A stretch of 64,000 bases of DNA, taken from NCBI RefSeq assembly GCF_900637205.1, contig NZ_LR134355.1, positions 806,001 to 870,000 on the forward strand. Direction: 5' to 3'. The notes under the pieces are model-generated. The model did not search any database and was not told the DNA's origin. It worked only from the letters and a program-made list of their open reading frames with translations. This stretch comes from Mycolicibacterium chitae. GTDB lineage: Bacteria; Actinomycetota; Actinomycetes; Mycobacteriales; Mycobacteriaceae. Position numbers and translations under genes: made by a program. Below, piece after piece: positions 59,733 to 64,000 of this stretch (its first letter is position 1; each line of letters opens with the position of its first letter).

Positions 59733-61262
59733 ATGGTCGATCCGCGGACACCGGTGGTGGTCGGAGTCGGGCAGTTCACCGAACGCATCGACGACCCGGA
59801 CTACCGCGGCATGTCCTCGGTCGCCCTGGCCACCGAGGCGGTGCGCGCCGCGCTGGCCGACACCGGCGTCGCCCCCGCGGCCGTGGCGGAAGCCATCGAG
59901 GTGTTCGCCGGGCTGCGGCAGTTCGAGATCTGCACGCCGATGCCGCCGCCGCTGGGCGCCTCCGACAACTACGTCCGCTCGGTGGCCCGGCGGGTGGGGG
60001 CGAACCCGGCGCGCGCGGTCCTGGAGCCCATCGGCGGCAACGGCCCGCAGAAGCTGATGACGGAGTTCGCCGGTGAGATCGCCGCCGGAGCCATCGAGGT
60101 CGCGCTGATCCTCGGCTCCGAAAACGGCTCCACCCTCAAGACTTTCGCCAACCGGCCGGACGCCGACAAGCCCGACTTCACCGAGCGCGTCGGCGGTCAA
60201 CTCGACGACCGCGGCTATGGCTACGAGCAGTACATGAGCGAGTACACCGTCAAGCACGGACTCACCGGAGCTCCGGTGCAGTACGGGCTGCTGGACAACG
60301 CCCGCCGTGCCAAGCTGGGCCTGAGCGTCGATGAGTATCGCCGGCAGATGGCCGAGCTGTTCGCCCCGTTCGTCAAAGTCGCCGCGAAGAACCCCTTCTC
60401 GGCCTCGCCGGTGGAGCGCTCGGTCGACGAACTGGTCACCGTTACCGCCGAGAACCGGATGATCTGCGACCCGTACCCGCGGCTGATGGTGGCCCGCGAT
60501 CAGGTGAACCAGGGGGCGGCCGCGGTGGTGATGTCGGTGGCGGCCGCGCGGCGCCTCGGTGTGCCCGAGGAGAACTGGGTGTATCTGCGCGGGCATGCCG
60601 ATCTGGTGGAGCAGGACCTGTTGCTGCGTGCCGACCTGGGCGCCAGCGTGTCCGCCGAACTGGCTGTGACAGAGGCGCTTCGGGTCGCCGGCATCGGGCT
60701 GGACGACGTCGCAACCTTCGATCTGTACAGCTGCTTCCCGTTCCCGGTGTTCACCGTGTGCGACACCATGGGGCTCGCCGCCGACGATCCGCGCGGGCTC
60801 ACTCTGACCGGCGGGCTGCCCTTCTTCGGCGGACCCGGCAACGCCTACTCGCTACACGGGATCGCCGAGACGGTCTGCGAAATGCGGGAACGGCCGGGGA
60901 CATTCGGTCTCGTCGGCGCCAACGGCGGGGTGATGACGAAGTACTCGGTGGGCATCTACTCCACCGATCCCGCCGACTGGGCCGTCGACCGGAGCAAGGA
61001 ACTGCAGGCGCAGATCGCGGCGCTGCCCGAGGTGGCCGTCACCCGCGACGTCGACACCACCGGCGTCATCGAAACCTATTCGGTGCGCTACGACTGGCCA
61101 GAGACCACCGGGATCATCATCGGGCGCCTCGACGACGGCAGCCGCTTCATGGCGACCAGTACCGACGCCGATCTGGTGGCGCTGCTGAGCGGCGGAGAGC
61201 CACTGGGGCAACGGATCTCGATGACCGCCGTCGACGGGATCAATCAGGCGCGACTGGCCTAG
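59733..61262 (+). CDS. Thiolase-like protein lacking the usual nucleophilic Cys
   Basis: 509 residues. Thiolase fold of the SCP2/acetyl-CoA acetyltransferase-like group: VDPRTPVVVGVGQFTERIDD at the start, VALILGSENGSTLKTF, LYSCFPFPVFTVCDTM, and the C-terminal FGLVGANGGVMTKYSVGIYS. At the position of the catalytic Cys loop it reads EPIGGNGPQKLM, so Claisen chemistry by the normal mechanism is doubtful. A beta-barrel-like tail of about 100 residues follows. GGAGG lies 6-10 bases before ATG 59733. It overlaps the convergent LLM gene by four bases. Confidence 0.8.
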   Translation: MVDPRTPVVVGVGQFTERIDDPDYRGMSSVALATEAVRAALADTGVAPAAVAEAIEVFAGLRQFEICTPMPPPLGASDNYVRSVARRVGANPARAVLEPIGGNGPQKLMTEFAGEIAAGAIEVALILGSENGSTLKTFANRPDADKPDFTERVGGQLDDRGYGYEQYMSEYTVKHGLTGAPVQYGLLDNARRAKLGLSVDEYRRQMAELFAPFVKVAAKNPFSASPVERSVDELVTVTAENRMICDPYPRLMVARDQVNQGAAAVVMSVAAARRLGVPEENWVYLRGHADLVEQDLLLRADLGASVSAELAVTEALRVAGIGLDDVATFDLYSCFPFPVFTVCDTMGLAADDPRGLTLTGGLPFFGGPGNAYSLHGIAETVCEMRERPGTFGLVGANGGVMTKYSVGIYSTDPADWAVDRSKELQAQIAALPEVAVTRDVDTTGVIETYSVRYDWPETTGIIIGRLDDGSRFMATSTDADLVALLSGGEPLGQRISMTAVDGINQARLA

Positions 61263-62110
61263 AGGTCGAGCGCGTCGAGCTTGCCGGCCAGCCGCTCGAC
61301 GTAGGCGGCCACCTCGTCCTCGGGCTTGTCCGGCAGGCCGAACAGCACCTCGGTGACGCCGAGTTGCTTCCAGTGCGCCAGCTTCTCGGGGTCCGGCTTG
61401 AAGTCCAGTGCCACGATCTGCGGTGCGCCGTCGCGGCCGGCCGCGGCCCAGGTGTCCTGCAGCAGCTTCACCGGCTCGTCGATGTTGAAGTCCCGCGGGG
61501 TGGTGATCCAGCCGTCGGCGGAACGGGCGATCCACTTGAAGTTCTTCTCGGTGCCGGCCGCGCCCACCAGCACCGGGACGTGCGCCTGGATCGGCTTGGG
61601 CCAAGACCAGGACGGCCCGAAGTTGACGAACTCGCCCTCGTAGGCCGCCTCCTCCTTGGTCCAGAGTTCGCGCATGGCCTCGAGGTACTCGCGCAGCATG
61701 GTGCGCCGACGGGCGGGCGGGACATTGTGGTCGGCCAGTTCGTCGGTGTTCCAACCGAAGCCGACGCCGACCGAAACCCGGCCGCCGGAGAGATGGTCCA
61801 GGGTGGCGATGGTCTTGGCCAGGGAGATGGGGTCGTGCTCGACCGGCAGGGCCACCGCGGTGGACAGCCGCACCCGGCTGGTCACGGCGCTCGCGGTGGC
61901 CAGCGCGACCCACGGGTCCAGGGTGCGCATGTAGCGGTCGTCGGGCAGGGTCTCGTCGCCGGTGGTGGGATGCGCGGCCTGGCGCTTGACCGGGATGTGG
62001 GTGTGCTCCGGCACGTAGAAGGTGGTGAAGCCGTGGTCGTCGGCGAGTTTGGCCGCCGCGGCCGGGGTGATTCCACGATCGCTGGTGAACAACACGAGCC
62101 CAAAGTCCAT
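61259..62110 (-). CDS. LLM-class F420-dependent oxidoreductase (Rv0953c-like)
   Basis: 283 residues of the luciferase-like F420 family: MDFGLVLFTSDRGITPAAAAKLADD, LSGGRVSVGVGFGWNTDELADHN, and HVPVLVGAAGTEKNFKWIARSADGW. It resembles Rv0953c and keeps the same neighbours as there (sucD upstream, Rv0954 downstream). A KstR-type box TAGAACGTGTTCTA at 62120-62133 lies 9 bases before its ATG. It is therefore likely a sterol-induced enzyme. The substrate is unknown. Confidence 0.86.
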   Translation of the reverse strand: MDFGLVLFTSDRGITPAAAAKLADDHGFTTFYVPEHTHIPVKRQAAHPTTGDETLPDDRYMRTLDPWVALATASAVTSRVRLSTAVALPVEHDPISLAKTIATLDHLSGGRVSVGVGFGWNTDELADHNVPPARRRTMLREYLEAMRELWTKEEAAYEGEFVNFGPSWSWPKPIQAHVPVLVGAAGTEKNFKWIARSADGWITTPRDFNIDEPVKLLQDTWAAAGRDGAPQIVALDFKPDPEKLAHWKQLGVTEVLFGLPDKPEDEVAAYVERLAGKLDALDL

Positions 62111-62119
62111 GGCCAGAAT

Positions 62120-62133
62120 TAGAACGTGTTCTA
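62120..62133. promoter_or_regulatory. KstR-type operator
   Basis: TAGAACGTGTTCTA, TAGAAC and GTTCTA separated by GT, is an exact match to the KstR core. It is 9 bases upstream of the F420 oxidoreductase start at 62110 and 90 bases upstream of the divergent SfnG-like gene. Confidence 0.78.
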
Positions 62134-62222
62134 GTCAGGATGGCAAGGCCGCGGCGTCCGTCTTGGACGCTTCACGATTTAAATGGGTGACCGGGCAGAC
62201 CCCACCGGGTCTGATGCAAGCC

Positions 62223-63354
62223 ATGAGTACTGAACGTATCGCCGAGCATGTGAAGTTCGCCTACTGGGTGCCCAACGTCAGTGGCGGATTGGTGACCAGT
62301 GACATCGAGCAGCGCACCCACTGGGGCTATGAGTACAACGCCAAGTTGGCCCGGACCGCGGAGAACAACGGGTTCGAGTACGCCTTGAGTCAGGTGCGCT
62401 ACGAGGCCAGCTACGGCGCGGAATACCAGCACGAATCGACCAGCTTCAGCCTGGCGTTGCTGCTGGCCACCGAGCGGTTGAAGGTGATCGCCGCGGTGCA
62501 TCCGGGCCTGTGGCAGCCCGGCGTGCTGGCCAAGCTCGGCGCCACCGCCGACCAGCTCTCCGGCGGCCGGTTCGCCGTCAACGTGGTCACGGGCTGGTTC
62601 AAGGACGAGTTCACCCACCTGGGGGAGCCGTGGCTCGAACACGACGAGCGCTACCGGCGCAGCGCGGAGTTCCTGCAGGTGTTGCGCAAGATCTGGACCG
62701 AGGACGACGTCGACTTCCGCGGCGACTTCTACCGGATCCACGACTTCACCCTCAAGCCCAAGCCGCTCAACACCCCGGAGCGGGCCCAACCCGGAGATCT
62801 TCCAGGGCGGCAATTCCACGGCGGCCCGCCGCAACGGCGGGTACTACGCCGACTGGTACTTCTCCAACGGCAAGGACTACGACGGGCTCACCGAGCAGGT
62901 CGTCGAGGTCCGCGATCACGCCCGCGATGCGAACCGCGAGGTCAAGTTCGGTCTCAACGGGTTCATCATCGCCCGCGACACCGAGAAGGAAGCCAAGGAG
63001 GTGCTGCGGGAGATCATCGCCAAGGCCAACCGGCCCGCCGTGGAGGGCTTCCACAGCGCGGTCCAGCAGGCCGGTAACTCCACCGGCGACAAGAAGGGGA
63101 TGTGGGCCGATTCCAGTTTCGAGGACCTGGTCCAGTACAACGACGGGTTCCGCACCGGGCTGATCGGTACCCCCGAGCAGATCGCCGAGCGCATCGCGGC
63201 CTACCGCAAGCGCGGCGTCGACCTGATCCTGGGCGGATTTCTGCACTTCCAGGAGGAAATCGAATACTTCGGCGCCCGCGTCCTGCCCCTGGTCCGCGAA
63301 ATCGAAGCCAGCGAGCGGGATTCGGCGGACAGCCCGGTGTTGATCCCGGCCTGA
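62223..63354 (+). pseudogene. SfnG/SsuD-like FMNH2-dependent monooxygenase with single-base frameshift
   Basis: Begins MSTERIAEHVKFAYWVPNVS and runs as a dimethylsulfone/alkanesulfonate-type monooxygenase (ATADQLSGGRFAVNVVTGWF) for about 190 residues. At 62782-62784 (CGGGCCC) one extra G shifts the frame: removing one G gives PERPNPEIFQGGNSTAARR, after which the second frame continues uninterrupted to TGA 63354. About 375 residues would be restored. It is either a real frameshift mutation or an assembly error. Its relatives release sulfite from organosulfur compounds. Confidence 0.7.
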
Positions 63355-63516
63355 GGTCGCGGACACGACGGATTGGCGAGTGGCACAGCACCGAAGGTGC
63401 GCTAGCGTGGGTGAGCGAATCGTGGTCAGCGCGTCGACGCAATACTGTTCGGCGGCCGCCGATCGCGACCCACGAAAGCGTCGCGGGGAGCGGCGCTCAC
63501 CGACACAGGAGAGGTC

Positions 63517-64000
63517 ATGACCTACTCACCAGGCTCACCCGGTAGCTCCGGCTACCCCTCCGCACAGCCACCCGGCTCGTACGGCGCCCCGGCCGCCTAC
63601 ACCCCGGCCACCGAGTCCGGACCGAGCAAGCTGCCGCTGTACCTGTCGGTCGCGGTTGCCGTCCTCGGTCTGATCGCCTATCTGCTGACCTTCGGCCCGA
63701 TGTTCACCCTGAGCGCGGAGGTTGGCCCCTTCGTCAGCGAGGTGACCGCCGGCGGCAGCGGCCTGCCCATCCTCGCGGCGCTGGCCGCGGCGCTGCTGGC
63801 CGGTGTCAGCCTGCTGCCGAAGGCCAACAACTTCCACGCCGTGGTTGCCGTGCTGGCCACCCTCGGCGCCCTGCTCGCGCTGTCCGACCTGCTCGGCAAG
63901 CCGGACGGCTTCTCGGTCGGCTGGGCGTTCTGGGTGTTCCTGGCCGCCACCATCCTGCAGGCCGTCGCGGCCGTCGTCGCGCTGCTGTTCGACTCGGGTG
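63517..64000 (+). CDS. Pro-rich N-terminus membrane protein, Rv0954-like (3' end outside window)
   Basis: About 161 residues are visible. A Pro/Ser/Gly/Tyr-rich N-terminal stretch (about 1-45, TYSPGSPGSSGYPSAQPPGS) is followed by four membrane helices starting LYLSVAVAVLGLIAYLLTFG. It matches M. tuberculosis Rv0954, the 34 kDa antigen-like membrane protein, which also follows Rv0953c. AGGAGAGG lies 3-10 bases before ATG 63517. The gene runs off the right edge. Confidence 0.88.
   Translation, partial: MTYSPGSPGSSGYPSAQPPGSYGAPAAYTPATESGPSKLPLYLSVAVAVLGLIAYLLTFGPMFTLSAEVGPFVSEVTAGGSGLPILAALAAALLAGVSLLPKANNFHAVVAVLATLGALLALSDLLGKPDGFSVGWAFWVFLAATILQAVAAVVALLFDSG

Overview
The window is chromosomal DNA of a mycobacterium, most likely a fast-growing environmental Mycolicibacterium. 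It is GC-rich with strongly G/C-biased third codon positions. Its backbone follows the M. tuberculosis order from Rv0904c to Rv0954: accD3, echA6, a metallo-hydrolase, a class C beta-lactamase-like protein, ctpE and the Rv0909/Rv0910 pair at 1-8.2 kb; an Rv0927c-like SDR at 22.5-23.3 kb; Ku and LigD at 36.8-40.2 kb; an Rv0940c-like F420 enzyme, Nei, pgi, chorismate mutase, uvrD1, an M23 peptidase, sucCD, an Rv0953c-like F420 enzyme and the start of an Rv0954-like gene at 42.6-64 kb. The orthology calls rest on recognised protein sequence and order, not on a search.

Accessory blocks interrupt this backbone. From 8.2 to 21 kb there is a DosR/DosS-like two-component pair, an ABC-F ATPase with a short upstream reading frame, a GAF-ANTAR regulator, a manganese-type ABC transporter operon ending in a PASTA lipoprotein, an HxlR regulator divergent from a haloalkane dehalogenase, and a 13E12-type HNH protein next to tRNA-Arg(CCT). 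From 23.3 to 26.4 kb there is an amino-alcohol-kinase-like protein and an srsA/srsB-like type III polyketide cluster whose third gene, a flavoprotein, is broken.

The centrepiece is 26.4-35.9 kb: a complete bacterial microcompartment locus of the RMM type (Rhodococcus and Mycobacterium microcompartment, amino-alcohol/aminoacetone catabolism). It has a permease, divergent from an aminotransferase-fold lyase, an acylating aldehyde dehydrogenase, two BMC-T, one BMC-P and one BMC-H shell protein, a 161-residue protein with a putative encapsulation helix, a kinase, an SDR and a GntR/UTRA regulator. The inferred route is import of 1-amino-2-propanol (or aminoacetone reduced by the SDR), phosphorylation, phospholyase cleavage to propionaldehyde inside the shell, and conversion to propionyl-CoA. 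The same core operator, WTGG-N5-CCAW, lies in all three promoter regions of the locus. I could find no mention in memory of a described regulator site for this system.

Other regulatory structure: a three-copy inverted-repeat module (1094-1380 and 36020-36200) that travels with the start of a small helix-turn-helix gene; two KstR-type boxes beside F420 oxidoreductase genes; twin perfect TGTCAC-N3-GTGACA palindromes at a TetR/S9 peptidase operon; a TetR gene overlapping the end of ku; and many genes whose -10 hexamer sits 6-7 bases before the start codon, as in leaderless mycobacterial transcripts. Two genes look damaged: the flavoprotein at 25.9 kb (internal deletion) and an SfnG-like monooxygenase at 62.2 kb (one extra G).
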